In this document: piece by piece, positions 45,213-55,090 of the stretch
How the letters are laid out: every line of letters starts with the position of its first letter
How positions within the stretch are numbered: position 1 is the first letter of the stretch
Assembly (NCBI RefSeq): GCF_001746835.1
Contig: NZ_CP016094.1
Span: 3,859,501-3,923,500 of the forward strand
Source of the DNA: Lacunisphaera limnophila
GTDB taxonomy: Bacteria > Verrucomicrobiota > Verrucomicrobiia > Opitutales > Opitutaceae
DNA: 64,000 nucleotides
Direction of reading: 5' to 3'
Program-made: the position numbers and the translations under genes
Notes under the pieces: generated by a model
Database searches by the model: none
Told to the model about the DNA's origin: nothing
Seen by the model: only the letters and a program-made list of their open reading frames with translations

Positions 45213-46214
45213 TCACTCGCCCGGCACGCCGCCGAGGATGCCGCTGTACCAGAGGTCGCCGAGGTGCGCCTCCTTCATCAGCTCCAGGATATCGGCCCGG
45301 TCGGAAAGTCGCTCAAAGGTCGCCGCGGTCCCCTGCTTGCTGGCAAGGATCACCTCTTCCGGGTGTTCCCGGAACTGATCCAGCAGGTACGGCGAGTGCG
45401 TCGTCGTGATGACCTGCACGGGGGCGCGGTCCATGCCCTCGTCCCGCGGGTAGCTGAGCCGGTAGAGCGTGTCGCGCAGCTCGCGGAATGAGCGCGGATG
45501 CATGCCACGGTCGGCCTCCTCCAGGCAGACCACGGCGGGTGGCGCCGGCGCAAAGGCCAGAACGAGGATGGCCAGCTGGTAGAGCGTCCCCTGCGAGAAA
45601 TCCGCGGCCGTGATGCACTCGTGGCCGTTGGCTTGCAGGCGGGCGCACAACTCCACGGTGCCGCCGGGGCCGGGCCGCAGCACCAGTCCGGCAAACTCCG
45701 GCATCAGCCGGCAAAATTCCGCCCCCAGCGCCGCGTAGGCGGCCGGCTCGTGTTCCTGCCAGTGGGCCAGCACGGCAGCGAGGTTGCCGCCGTTGGAGGC
45801 CAGCTCAGGCGCGTCGGCCGGTTTCGCGGGCACGGCCATGGCATAGTGGTCGAAGAGGTAGGCCCGGATGGTGCGGAGCCGCAGCCGCAGCTCCTCCCAG
45901 AGCGCCTCCCCGGCGGGCCCCGGGGGTCGGCTCACCGACAGGACGTTGCAGACCAGCTCGTCCGGTGAACAGCCCAACGAGACCCCGATGTCCTGGAAGG
46001 GAGCGGCAAAGGCGAAATCAATGCGCGGTCCGCCGCCGCCGGCCGGTGGCTCCGTGGCCGGGGCCAGTCCTGCCAGCGAGCGCAGCCGCAATAGCGCCTG
46101 GATCAGGCTGGTCTTGCCGCTGCCGTTGGGCCCGAGCACGAGGTTGAACGGCGCAAGCTTCACCCCCGTCGAGCGCAGGGCCTTAAAATTCCGAAATTGG
46201 ACGGCGGCGATCAT
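45213..46214 (-). CDS. AAA_21/OLD-like ATPase
   Basis: A 333-residue ABC/SMC-type ATPase. I start at 46214 (MIAAVQFRNFKALRSTGVKL). Walker A is GPNGSGKT (28-35). The ABC-signature-like FSQGTLYQLAILVLAF, Walker B AVVCLEEADRGMHP and the switch-His strand VITTTHSPYLLDQF follow in the right order. It belongs with COG4637-like predicted ATPases, which often sit beside DUF4276 genes. There is no C-terminal TOPRIM domain; that activity appears to be in the separate downstream protein. Such pairs resemble OLD class or PARIS-like defence modules, but this identity is inference. It has its own 105 bp leader from the pot operon. Confidence 0.82.
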   Translation of the reverse strand: MIAAVQFRNFKALRSTGVKLAPFNLVLGPNGSGKTSLIQALLRLRSLAGLAPATEPPAGGGGPRIDFAFAAPFQDIGVSLGCSPDELVCNVLSVSRPPGPAGEALWEELRLRLRTIRAYLFDHYAMAVPAKPADAPELASNGGNLAAVLAHWQEHEPAAYAALGAEFCRLMPEFAGLVLRPGPGGTVELCARLQANGHECITAADFSQGTLYQLAILVLAFAPAPPAVVCLEEADRGMHPRSFRELRDTLYRLSYPRDEGMDRAPVQVITTTHSPYLLDQFREHPEEVILASKQGTAATFERLSDRADILELMKEAHLGDLWYSGILGGVPGE

Positions 46215-46319
46215 GGGAAAACTTGGCCGGAAACCTGAGACCGGAAACACGAAATAGCCAGTCTGACTCTGTCGGCCACCTCACCCCGCCGGTCTCGGCA
46301 AGGAGGGCGGGCTGTTCCC

Positions 46320-47414
46320 CTACTCCGTTTGCACGATCACCAGGTCGTCGAGGTGCAGGCTGCAATAAACCCGGTCGCCCTCGTGGTAGGCTTCCTGGGT
46401 GGCGCTCTCGTTGGCAACGAGCGCGTGGAAGCGGGTGCCCTGGTCGGTGATGAGGCGCAGCTGGTCGGTCGCGCCCTGGAAGATCTCCTCCTCGATCTTG
46501 GCCTGGAAGACATTTTCCGCGATGGCGGGCGTACGGCCGATGTGGATCTTCTCGGGACGGATCGACACCAGCGCCTTGGTGGCGCCGACGGGCAGGTCGG
46601 TGCAGGCCACGACCAGTTCCAAGCCGGTGTCGAGGCGCACGGTGGCCTTGCTGCCGTTACGCAGGATGATCTCGGCGCTGAGCAGGTTCGCCTGGCCGAT
46701 GAAGTCGGCGGCGAAGGGCGTGCGGGGGCGGTGGTAGATCTCGGTGGCGTTGCCCAGCTGCTCGATCCGGCCGTGGTTGATGATGGCGATGCGGTCCGAC
46801 ATCGTGAGCGCCTCCTCCTGGTCGTGGGTGACGAAGACGAAGGTGAGGCCGAGCTTGCGCTGGAGGCGCTTCAACTCGAGCTGCATGCCGTGGCGGAGCT
46901 TCGCATCCAGGGCGGAGAGCGGCTCGTCGAGGAGCAGGACCTTGGGCCGGCAGACAATGGCGCGGGCCAGGGCCACGCGCTGCCGCTGGCCACCCGACAT
47001 CTGGTGCGGAAGCTTGTCGGCCTGCTCGGCGAGCGAGACCGTCGCCAGCGCCTCCTTGATCCGGGCCTCGGCCTCGGGTGCGGGGATGTTCTGCATGCGC
47101 AGGCCGAAGCCCACGTTCTCCTTCACCGTCATGTGCGGGAAGAGGGCGTAGCTCTGGAAGACCTGGTTCACGCTGCGCCGGTACGGGGGCACATGGGAGA
47201 CATCCTCGCCGTCGAGGAGCACCAGGCCCTCGTCGGGGGTCTCGAAACCCGCCAGCAGGCGGAGGAGCGTCGTCTTGCCGCAGCCGGAGGGCCCAAGCAG
47301 GGTGAGAAACTCGCCGGTATTGACCGTCAGGCTGACGTCCCGGACCGCCGTGAAGGCGCCGAAGCGTTTGGTGACACCGCGAAACTCGATCATGGGCTTG
47401 GCTGGGTCGGGCAT
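46320..47414 (-). CDS. potA: Spermidine/putrescine ABC transporter ATPase
   Basis: A 364-residue ATPase. I start at 47414 (MPDPAKPMIEFRGVTKRFGA), two bases after the potB stop; the longer frame upstream runs over potB and is not real. Walker A is GPSGCGKTTLLRLLAG, the signature is LPHQMSGGQRQRVALARAI, Walker B is VLLLDEPLSALDAKLR and the His switch is FVFVTHDQEEALTMSD. A TOBE_2 domain fills about residues 280-364. The length fits PotA. It is the last gene of potC-potD-potB-potA, which imports polyamines. Confidence 0.94.
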   Translation of the reverse strand: MPDPAKPMIEFRGVTKRFGAFTAVRDVSLTVNTGEFLTLLGPSGCGKTTLLRLLAGFETPDEGLVLLDGEDVSHVPPYRRSVNQVFQSYALFPHMTVKENVGFGLRMQNIPAPEAEARIKEALATVSLAEQADKLPHQMSGGQRQRVALARAIVCRPKVLLLDEPLSALDAKLRHGMQLELKRLQRKLGLTFVFVTHDQEEALTMSDRIAIINHGRIEQLGNATEIYHRPRTPFAADFIGQANLLSAEIILRNGSKATVRLDTGLELVVACTDLPVGATKALVSIRPEKIHIGRTPAIAENVFQAKIEEEIFQGATDQLRLITDQGTRFHALVANESATQEAYHEGDRVYCSLHLDDLVIVQTE

Positions 47415-47416
47415 GG

Positions 47417-48298
47417 TCAGGCCGCGCGGCTGCCGCGGCGTTGGAGGATCACGTAGGTGAGGACGAACATAAGCATGAAGATGACACCGAGCGCGGCGCC
47501 GAAGGGCCAGTCGCGGGCCTGGAGGAACTGGTTCTGGATCACGTTGCCGATCATCGGGACCTTGGCCCCGCCCATCAAGTCCGTGATGGCGAACATGCCG
47601 ATCGCGGGCACGAAGACGAGCAGCGTGCCCGCCGCGATGCCGGGCATGGTAAGCGGCACGATGACCGAGGAGAAGGCCCGCACCGGCCCGGCGCCGAGGT
47701 CGTAGGCGGCCTCGATGAGGGAGTTGTCGAGCTTCTCCGCGCTCCCGTAGATCGGCAGGATCATGAACGGCAGGTAGGCGTAGACGAGGCCGATGACGAC
47801 CGCCGTGGGCGTGTACAGGAGGTTGAACGGCCCGAGGTTCAGGTTCATCGCCTGGACCAGGCTGTTGAGCAGGCCCTCCTGCTTGAGGATGGTGATCCAG
47901 GCGTACGTGCGGATGAGGAAGCTGGTCCAGAACGGCACCATCACGAGCAGCAGGAGCCGGTTGCGGAGCGCCTCCCCTGCCCGCGCCATGTAATAGGCGA
48001 CCGGGTAGCCCACCACGGCGCAGATGATGGTCGTGATCCCGGCGTAGAGGATCGAGCGCCAGAAGATACGCAGGTAGACCGGGTCGAACACCCGCTCGAA
48101 ATTGCGCCAGGTGAACGAATACACCACGCCGCCGATCTCGTCGCGCTCGCAAAAGCTGTACACCAGCAGGATCAGCCCGGGCACGACCACGAACAGGAGC
48201 AGCCACAGCACCATGGGCATGAGCAGAGCCCACGCCTTCCAGCCCGGCCGGTTATGGTCGGAGACGCCGGGGGTGGCGGGGGTCAGGGCGTGCATCAA
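47417..48298 (-). CDS. potB: Spermidine/putrescine ABC transporter permease PotB
   Basis: A 293-residue inner-membrane permease with about six helices. The binding-protein-dependent transport signature is EAAYDLGAGPVRAFSSVIVP, the EAA loop that contacts PotA. The start MMHALTPATPGVSDHN is followed by a helix at about 23-45 (LMPMVLWLLLFVVVPGLILL). It ends two bases before potA begins. About 90 bp with a dispersed inverted repeat separates it from potD upstream. Confidence 0.92.
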   Translation of the reverse strand: MMHALTPATPGVSDHNRPGWKAWALLMPMVLWLLLFVVVPGLILLVYSFCERDEIGGVVYSFTWRNFERVFDPVYLRIFWRSILYAGITTIICAVVGYPVAYYMARAGEALRNRLLLLVMVPFWTSFLIRTYAWITILKQEGLLNSLVQAMNLNLGPFNLLYTPTAVVIGLVYAYLPFMILPIYGSAEKLDNSLIEAAYDLGAGPVRAFSSVIVPLTMPGIAAGTLLVFVPAIGMFAITDLMGGAKVPMIGNVIQNQFLQARDWPFGAALGVIFMLMFVLTYVILQRRGSRAA

Positions 48299-48329
48299 GG
48301 CAAGGAGGGGAGGGTTGGAGGATGAGAGG

Positions 48330-48375
48330 GTGTGAGGTCTGGCAATCCTCAGGTTTCACACCCTCACCTCCTCAG
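48330..48375. repeat. Dispersed intergenic inverted repeat, copy 2
   Basis: GAGGGTGTGAGG near 48326-48337 pairs with CACACCCTCACCTC near 48357-48370. The stretch 48345-48366 is the reverse complement of 35791-35812 with one mismatch. It lies between potD and potB and could shape the mRNA between them. Confidence 0.55.
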
Positions 48376-48388
48376 CTTTCGCATTCCC

Positions 48389-49411
48389 TCACTGCGCGCT
48401 CTTCAGGTCCGTCATGAGCTGGTCGATCTCGGCGGCCGCCTTGCCGATGTCGCGGAAGGTTTCGAGCTTCGGCGAGCCGGTCGGGTAGCTGGCGGGGTTG
48501 GCCTGCTCCTCGGGTGTGAGCAGCTTGCGGGCCTCGAGGTTCGGATTGGTGTAGGGGAAGTTCTCGGAGACGATCTTGGAGACCTCGGGCTTGAGGATGT
48601 AGTTGATGAAGGCGTGGGCGGCGTCCTTGTGCGGGGCATCGGCCGGGATGGCGAAGATGTCGATGAAACGGTGCGCGCCCTCGGCGGGCAGCACGTACTT
48701 GAATTTCTGGTCCTCCTTCCAGAGGAGCGCGGCCTCGCCGCTCCAGACGATGCCGATGTCCACGTCGCCGTTGAGCAGGGCGGTCTTGGGGCTGCCGGAA
48801 TCGAAGACCTTCACCAGCTTGACCCACTCGGAGACGAGGGGGCGGACCTTGGCCAGGCTGGTGGGATTGATTTCATTGACCGGCAGGCCGGAGGCGTAGA
48901 GGGCCCAGGTGACGATCTCGCGGTTGTCATCCAGGACAACGAGGCGGTTCTTGAACTTGGCCTGGAAGACATCCTTGTACCCCTTGATGTCGTCCTTCAC
49001 CACGGCGGTGTTCACGACAATGCCAACGGTGCCAGACATGTACGGGACGGTGTACTCGTCCTTCGGATCGTGCACCTGGCCGAGGAACTCGGGGGAGAGG
49101 TTCTTGAAATTGGGCAGCTTGGCCTTGTCGAGCTTCGCGAGCATGTTCCGGCGGATCATCAGCTCGGCGGCGTATTCGGAGGGCTGGACGAGGTCGTAGT
49201 TGCCGCCGCCCGCCACGAGCTTGGAGAGCATCTCCTCATTGGAGGCATAGGTCTCGAAATTGACGGTGATGCCGGTCTCCTTGGTGAAGCCGTCCAGGAC
49301 GTCCTGCGGGACGTACTCGGACCAGCCAAACAGGTTGAGTTCCGCGGCTTGCACGCCGGTGGAGCCGGCGAGCAGGGCCAGCGCGAGGAGGAGCTTCTTG
49401 GGTGTTTTCAT
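48389..49411 (-). CDS. potD: Polyamine-binding periplasmic protein PotD-like
   Basis: A 340-residue protein with a signal peptide (KLLLALALLAGSTGVQAAEL). The mature part starts LNLFGWSEYVPQDVLDGFTK, typical of PotD/PotF, and continues with NYDLVQPSEYAAELMIRRNM, YMSGTVGIVVNTAVVKDD and VDIGIVWSGEAALLWKED. It captures polyamines in the periplasm for PotB/C. The gene lies inside the operon between potC and potB, an order different from the common ABCD. Confidence 0.92.
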   Translation of the reverse strand: MKTPKKLLLALALLAGSTGVQAAELNLFGWSEYVPQDVLDGFTKETGITVNFETYASNEEMLSKLVAGGGNYDLVQPSEYAAELMIRRNMLAKLDKAKLPNFKNLSPEFLGQVHDPKDEYTVPYMSGTVGIVVNTAVVKDDIKGYKDVFQAKFKNRLVVLDDNREIVTWALYASGLPVNEINPTSLAKVRPLVSEWVKLVKVFDSGSPKTALLNGDVDIGIVWSGEAALLWKEDQKFKYVLPAEGAHRFIDIFAIPADAPHKDAAHAFINYILKPEVSKIVSENFPYTNPNLEARKLLTPEEQANPASYPTGSPKLETFRDIGKAAAEIDQLMTDLKSAQ

Positions 49412-49466
49412 GGGTGGGTGGCGGTTGGGTTAAAAGAGGGCGGCGCGAGGCGGGTCGACCCGGGCC

Positions 49467-50273
49467 TCAGCGACTGAGTTTCTTGAGGTATTCGGAAAAG
49501 AGCACGAAGGCCACGGTGGCGATGATGAAAATGGCCGAGAGGGCGTTGAGCATGGGATTGAGCCCCACGCGGGCCATGTCGAAGACCTTGACCGGGAGCG
49601 TGGCGGACGCCGCCGATTTGACGAAGACGGTCACGATGAGTTCGTCCATCGAAAGGGTGAAGGCCATGAGCCCGCCGGCGATGATCGCCGGACGGAGACA
49701 AGGCACGATGACGAGCCAGAAGGCCTTGAGTGGCGAGGCGCCCAGGTCGAGGGCCGCCTCTTCCAGCGCGGGGTCGAGCCCCTGCAGGCGGGCCTGCACC
49801 GCCACCAGCACGAAGGGGAAGCTGAAGGTCACGTGACCGATGATGACGGAGGTGAAACCGAGCTTCAGCCCGGCGGTGACAAAGAGAATGAGCAGGCTGA
49901 TGCCGAGCAGGATCTCCGGCATGACCATCGGGATCGCCACCAGGGTTTGGATGGCGCGGGAAAAGCGGAAACGGTAGCGGTGCAGCAGCCAGGCGCCGGC
50001 GGTGCCCAGCACCACCGAGAGAATCGTCGAGATGGAGGCAACGATGAGGCTGTTCTTCGCCGCCTTGATGAGCGGGGCGTTGGTCAGCAGCCGCTCATAC
50101 CAGTTGAACGTGAAGCTCTCCCAGACGATGTTGAGCCGGGAGGAATTGAACGAGAACACCACCAACACCGCGATGGGGGCGTAGAGAAAGGCGAAAACCA
50201 GACCGGTCCAGCCGCGCAGAAACCAATTGAGGAGGGTGAGGCCGGATGGAATGAGCGGACGTGGCGCAGGCAT
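49467..50273 (-). CDS. potC: Spermidine/putrescine ABC transporter permease PotC
   Basis: A 268-residue inner-membrane permease. The first helix is VFAFLYAPIAVLVVFSFNSS and is followed by RLNIVWESFTFNWYERLLTN, a hallmark of PotC/PotI. The EAA loop is EEAALDLGASPLKAFWLVIV. It is the first gene of the pot operon on the minus strand. An aldo/keto reductase lies 144 bp upstream on the same strand; that gap holds an imperfect hairpin (TTTCTGCGG near 50308 with CCGCAGAAA near 50325). Confidence 0.92.
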   Translation of the reverse strand: MPAPRPLIPSGLTLLNWFLRGWTGLVFAFLYAPIAVLVVFSFNSSRLNIVWESFTFNWYERLLTNAPLIKAAKNSLIVASISTILSVVLGTAGAWLLHRYRFRFSRAIQTLVAIPMVMPEILLGISLLILFVTAGLKLGFTSVIIGHVTFSFPFVLVAVQARLQGLDPALEEAALDLGASPLKAFWLVIVPCLRPAIIAGGLMAFTLSMDELIVTVFVKSAASATLPVKVFDMARVGLNPMLNALSAIFIIATVAFVLFSEYLKKLSR

Positions 50274-50417
50274 CAGATGAACAGGCAGCTCTTATCGTGC
50301 CAAGTTTCTGCGGTGGCAAGCCTCCGCAGAAAGTATCACGGCCCAAGTAACAAGGTTCTCCCCGGAGTGACGGGATCGCCCGCTTGCTCCTTGCTCGCTG
50401 ACACTTGTCACTTCCCC

Positions 50418-51407
50418 TCAGTACGGCCCGCGGATGTACGCCGCGACGTGGCGCTCGTAGAAGGCGGCCAGCTGCACGTGTTTCGTCGCACCCAACGGGG
50501 GCAACGATCCCGCGCGGATGTTCGCCCGGGCCTGATCCGGGGTTTTCGCCCCGGGGATGACCACGCTGATCGCCTCGAAATCCAGGCACCAACGCAGGGC
50601 CCACTCGGCCATGGTCTGGCCGGCCGGCACCTGCGGTTTGAGGGCGTCGGCCAGTTCAACCCCCTTGGCAAAGGGCAACCCGGCAAAGGTCTCGCCGACG
50701 TTGAACGCCTGGCCGTCGCGGTTGAAATTGCGGTGGTCGTCGGCCGGGAAGCTCGTGGTCGCTGACATGCGCCCGCCAAGCAGACCGCTCGCCAGCGGCA
50801 GGCGCACGATGAGGGCCACCCCATTGGCCCGGGCCACGTCGAACAGGGTGTGGATCGGTTTTTGCCGGAAGATATTGAAGATGATCTGCAGCGAGGCGCA
50901 GCCGGGCTGGGCGCAGCACCAGAGGGCCTCGTCCATGGATTCCACACTGGCACCGTAAGCCTTGAGTTTGCCCTCCTGCTTGAGCTCCTCCAGCCAGCCG
51001 AACAACTCGCCGCGCTTCAATTCCTCCGGCGGCACGCAGTGGAGCTGGGTCAGGTCGAGCGCATCCAGCCCGAGCCGGCGGAGCGAATCCTCCGTGTGGG
51101 CGCGGACCGCCGCGCGGCTGAAGTTCGCCGGCCAGCCCGGATCGCCGCGGCGCCCCAGCTTGGTGGCGATGAAGAGCCGGTCGCGGGCCTTGGTCTCCCG
51201 GAGGAAGCGGCCGATGAGCGTCTCGCTCCGGCCGCCGCCATACACGTCGGCGGTATCGAAGAAGGTGGTGCCGAGTTCGTACGCGGTGCGGAGGACGGCG
51301 AGCGCGGTCTCGTCGGATACATCGCCCCAGTTGCCGCCGATCTGCCAGCAGCCCAGCCCGACCTCCCCCACCCCCCTGCCCGTGCGGCCGAATATGCGCG
51401 TGTTCAT
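50418..51407 (-). CDS. Aldo/keto reductase
   Basis: A 329-residue (alpha/beta)8 NADPH-dependent reductase. The catalytic tetrad is complete: Asp51 and Tyr56 in TTFFDTADVYGGGRSET, Lys83 in FIATKLGRRG and His123 in LTQLHCVPPEE. FEAISVVIPGAKTPDQARAN near residue 280 is the usual cofactor-binding end. The family reduces aldehydes and ketones; the substrate is unknown. It lies upstream of the pot operon and downstream of the AsmA-like gene, all on the minus strand. Confidence 0.9.
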   Translation of the reverse strand: MNTRIFGRTGRGVGEVGLGCWQIGGNWGDVSDETALAVLRTAYELGTTFFDTADVYGGGRSETLIGRFLRETKARDRLFIATKLGRRGDPGWPANFSRAAVRAHTEDSLRRLGLDALDLTQLHCVPPEELKRGELFGWLEELKQEGKLKAYGASVESMDEALWCCAQPGCASLQIIFNIFRQKPIHTLFDVARANGVALIVRLPLASGLLGGRMSATTSFPADDHRNFNRDGQAFNVGETFAGLPFAKGVELADALKPQVPAGQTMAEWALRWCLDFEAISVVIPGAKTPDQARANIRAGSLPPLGATKHVQLAAFYERHVAAYIRGPY

Positions 51408-51445
51408 CGCGCCAAACTGACCGGATTGCGCCGGGGCACAAGGGC

Positions 51446-54400
51446 TCAGTTATCCGCGTCGAGGAAGTCGGCCAGCTTGGCGGTGGCGATCTTGGTGAAG
51501 AAGGCGGTCGGGTCGGGCTTGGCCAGGGTTCCGGCGAGCGTGATGGGCTCCCGGGTGCGGGAGTAACCCAGCTCGTCCTTCGTGCCGTCCAGCAGGCGGG
51601 CCTTGGCGAAAAGCTGCTCCATCTTGCCGCGGGCGGCGAAGCTGAGCGAGGCGGTGAGCGGCTGCTCCAGCAGCGGGCGGCCGATCACGTAGCTCACGCT
51701 GCCCCGGCCGCTGAGCCGGATCTCGGGCGCGACCAAACTGATGTCCTCCAGGTTCATGTTGAGCAATTCGTCGCGCGTCAGGCGCACGCTGAGCAAGTCG
51801 TACTTGAACTCGCCGATACCCGCGGCGAGCTGGTCCACGAAGTAGGCCTGCCCGGCGACCTTCTCGGCGGTTTTCACGACCTTGTCCGAGCCGAAGATGG
51901 AGCCGAGCACGGAGGCGCCGAGCTCGACGGCCTTCGAGGTCATCGAGACCTTGTTGCTCGCCCGCTGCAAACCGCGGAAGATGCCGCCCCGGCTGGTGAG
52001 CTGGAACTGGCCGGTCACCCGGTCAACGGCGCGCGCCACCGTCTCGCCGTTGCCGGCCAGCCGGCCCGCGATGTTGAAGAGCCCTTCCACCGTGGGCGGC
52101 CGGGACGGATCGATGGCCTTGAAGAGCCGGCCGGTATCAAAGTCGTTCAGCGCATAGTCGCCCGCCAGGCGGTAGGGCATCGCACCGCCGGTAAAGCGCA
52201 GTTCCATCTTGGCGTCCAGCCGGCTCGTCGCGCTGAAGGCGGCGGTGAGTTTCTGCAGGGTGACCACCGAGGGCTCGATGGCGACCGCGCCCGTGAGTCC
52301 GGTCATCGCCCAATCCTGGCCGCGCGTGATCGACTTTACATCGAGGGCGAGCCGCCCGCTGAAGCGGTCCCACGCGGCCACCGCATCGGGCACCACCTGG
52401 GCCGGGGCCACGGGCTGGTCCGCGGTCTCCGGCGCGGCCGAGGCCAGGAACACGCTCAACACGCCAAGGAGGTCCTCCAACTCGACCTGCTGGCCGGTCA
52501 CACGCCCGTCGATGGAATATCCGCGGCCCAGGGGCGAGAGTTCGAGTGCGAATTCGAGGTCCGAGCGGCGACCACCGTTGTCGAGCAGGATCGGCACCTG
52601 GATCGACGCGGCGCCACTCGGCTGGAGGCGCGCCCGAAATCCGATGTTGGCCACGGGGAGGGTCTGCGTGCCCTCGGCCGCAACGAGTCCGTTGAGGGTC
52701 AGGCGAGCCTCGAGCTGGCTGAGCGCGCCCAGGGAGGCGCGCACTTCCCCGCTGGCCTGGCCGGCGCTGACATTCTGCGTGCCGGCGAAGACCGGCTGGG
52801 TGGCCAGCAACGGAATCCCGAGGGTGAAATTCAACGCGGCCTGGGTATCCTGGCCCGGGAGCTGCGTGAGGTTGAGTTGCAGCGTGGCCAGCGTGGCACG
52901 ACTGGCGGTGCGGACGATAACGTCACCGGACTGCAGCTTCAGGCGGCCCGGGCCCGCATAGTTCATAACCGGCAGAGCCTCCACGCTGAGACCGGTCAGC
53001 GCCGGCTGGCGGTTCTGGGTCAGGCTGACGTCGGCGAGGCGCAAGGGAGTCAGGGCCCGCAGGGTGATTTCACCCGCCGGGGCCCCGAGTTCAAATTCCG
53101 CTTGCTGCAGGGTTCCCCCCAGCACCGTGCCCGGTTCCGTCACCGGGAGCACGGCCAGCGGAAGCCGCCCCAGGGCGATGCGCCCGAGCGGAACCGTCGC
53201 GTCGGCGGGCACCAGCACGTGCGAACTGAGGTTCACCGAGAAAGCCTGGGCCAACGTCACATCGAGCAAGGCCCGCCCCGATCCCTGCCGGACTTCGAGC
53301 CGGCTGGGGCGGACTTCCAGCAGATCGCCGCGCAGGGTGGCATCGACCTCGCCGGCGACCGTCACCGGGGCGCCGGGCAGCCAGGTTTCGAGCAGTTTGG
53401 GCGTGGAGCCCGTGAAACGCCCCGCCAGTGTGAGAGGGGCCCCGGGGCCCGTCTGCGTGACCAACCGCCCGGTGAGATCAAGGGCATCGCCCGCCGGCGT
53501 GCGGAACGTCAATTCAATCACCGGCGCCGTCAGGGCGGTGCCAGCCAGTGTGGCCTCCCCGCGGGCGGTGATGGCCGCCTTCTCGAGCAGAAGACGACCG
53601 GCCTGGACCACCGTCAGCTCGTTGAGCCCGAGCTGACCCCGCAGGGTGATGTCCGTCGCGGCGGATGAGGCGCGCAGTACTTCAATCCGGCCGGTGACCT
53701 TGTCGCCCGAGACATCCACCCCCGTGACGAAAGGCCGCACCCAGGCGAGAGGCAGGCCCTGCAGATTGATATTCAGGAGCGCCGGGTTGGGTCCGCTGTT
53801 GGCGAGCAGCTCCTGCTTGCCCAGATCGTACCGCAGGGGGGTGACGATCGCGATGTCGAGGACCGGCTCGGCGCCGCGCACGGTGCCCTTGAACTGGCGG
53901 AGGTCCAGCACCCCACCCTGCTGACTGAGATCGAAATCGGCCGCCACCTCCAGAAGTCCGAAGGCCCGCCAGGCCGGTTCGAAGAGTTCGAGACGGCTGA
54001 CCCGGCCCTGCAGACTGCCCTGCAGGGCAAAATTGCCATCGCCGGAGTCAAAGACGAAACGCCCCCCGCCGCTGGCTTCGAAATCCGGAAGATTACCCCC
54101 GAGCACGAAGGGCTCCAACTGGGCCGTGCGCGCCTTGAGGTCCCAATCACCGGTGTAGGCATGACCGCCGGCCGGCAGAAGGGCGCGGACAATCAGCAGG
54201 TTGGCGGCGGATCCCTGCAGCAGGGTGCTGACGGTGATCTCGTAATTCTCGCCGGCGGCGCTGCCGTAGAGTTCGGCCCCGATCTTCAGCTGGGTCTGGC
54301 CGGCCAGCGCGGGGCCCTCGGCGTCCACCACCGTGGTGAGGCTGACCTGACCGAACGTGCGCTGCGGCGTGAGCGTGGTCCGCAAGGTGGTCCGGGCCTT

Positions 54401-54993
54401 GAGTGTGCTGACCTTGGCGGCGGCGGCAGGGTTGCGCACGGTCGCCTCGAGGACAATCGTGCCGGCTCGACCCGGCGCGAGGCCGCCACCCGTGATGAGA
54501 TACTCCGCCTCCAGCGGCGGCTGGCCGGCCCCACCGGGCAGGCGCGCGTGTCCGGCGATGTGCACGTCACCCAGGGTGAGGTCAACGGGCAGCGTGAGCT
54601 GGCCCAGCAGGCCCGGGGCGGCGGCGGGGCCCCGGCGGCCGCAGCCTCGGTCCGGGCACGGGAAAGATGGCCGGCTTCCACGTCCAGGCCCATGATCCGC
54701 AGACGGCTCAGCGCGAGTTTCTGGCTGAAAACCAGACCGAGCAGGGAAAAATCCGCCTCGAGCCGCTCCAGCCGCACCGGCAGGCCCTGCGGCTCCGCCT
54801 GCACGCCGGTCAGCGTGACACCGGAAAATCCGGCGCGCACGGAGGCGACTTCCAGCTTCAGGCCGGGCACATCGCGAGCTGCGCGCAGGACCGCCCAGCG
54901 CTGCACGGACGGCGTGAGGGCGAGACCGGCCACGACGGCCACGAGCAGTGCCATAATTCCGAGGCAAATGAGCAGCAGGCGGGCGGACTTCAT
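51446..54993 (-). pseudogene. AsmA/YdbH-like large envelope protein, frame broken near the N-terminus
   Basis: The reading begins at 54993 with a membrane anchor (LLLICLGIMALLVAVVAGLA) and the AsmA-type region TLTGVQAEPQGLPVRLERLE, up to ARTEAAAAG. It then continues in another frame from about 54630 with LLGQLTLPVDLTLGDVHIAG to the stop at 51446. Restoring one base in the GGGG/CCCC run near 54627-54635 would give one protein of about 1180 residues. The rest is a repetitive beta-rich groove with a C-terminal part (FDTGRLFKAIDPSRPPTVEG, FQLTSRGGIFRGLQRASNKV) like AsmA/YdbH proteins, thought to carry phospholipid between membranes. The break may be a sequencing error. Shift location is good to about ten bases. 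Confidence 0.7.
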
Positions 54994-55045
54994 GCGGTGC
55001 GGTTAGGACACACGAAAGGCGGTCAAGTTGCCGAACCCAGCGAAG

Positions 55046-55069
55046 AAAAAAGGCCGCCCGGAGGCGGCC
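55046..55069 (-). terminator. Terminator of the RND efflux operon
   Basis: On the minus strand GGCCGCC, TCCG and GGCGGCC form a seven-pair hairpin (plus-strand positions 55052-55069) followed by six T (55046-55051). It lies 22 bp beyond the TolC-like stop. Confidence 0.8.
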
Positions 55070-55090
55070 CGATCCCGCTGGGGCGGACCG

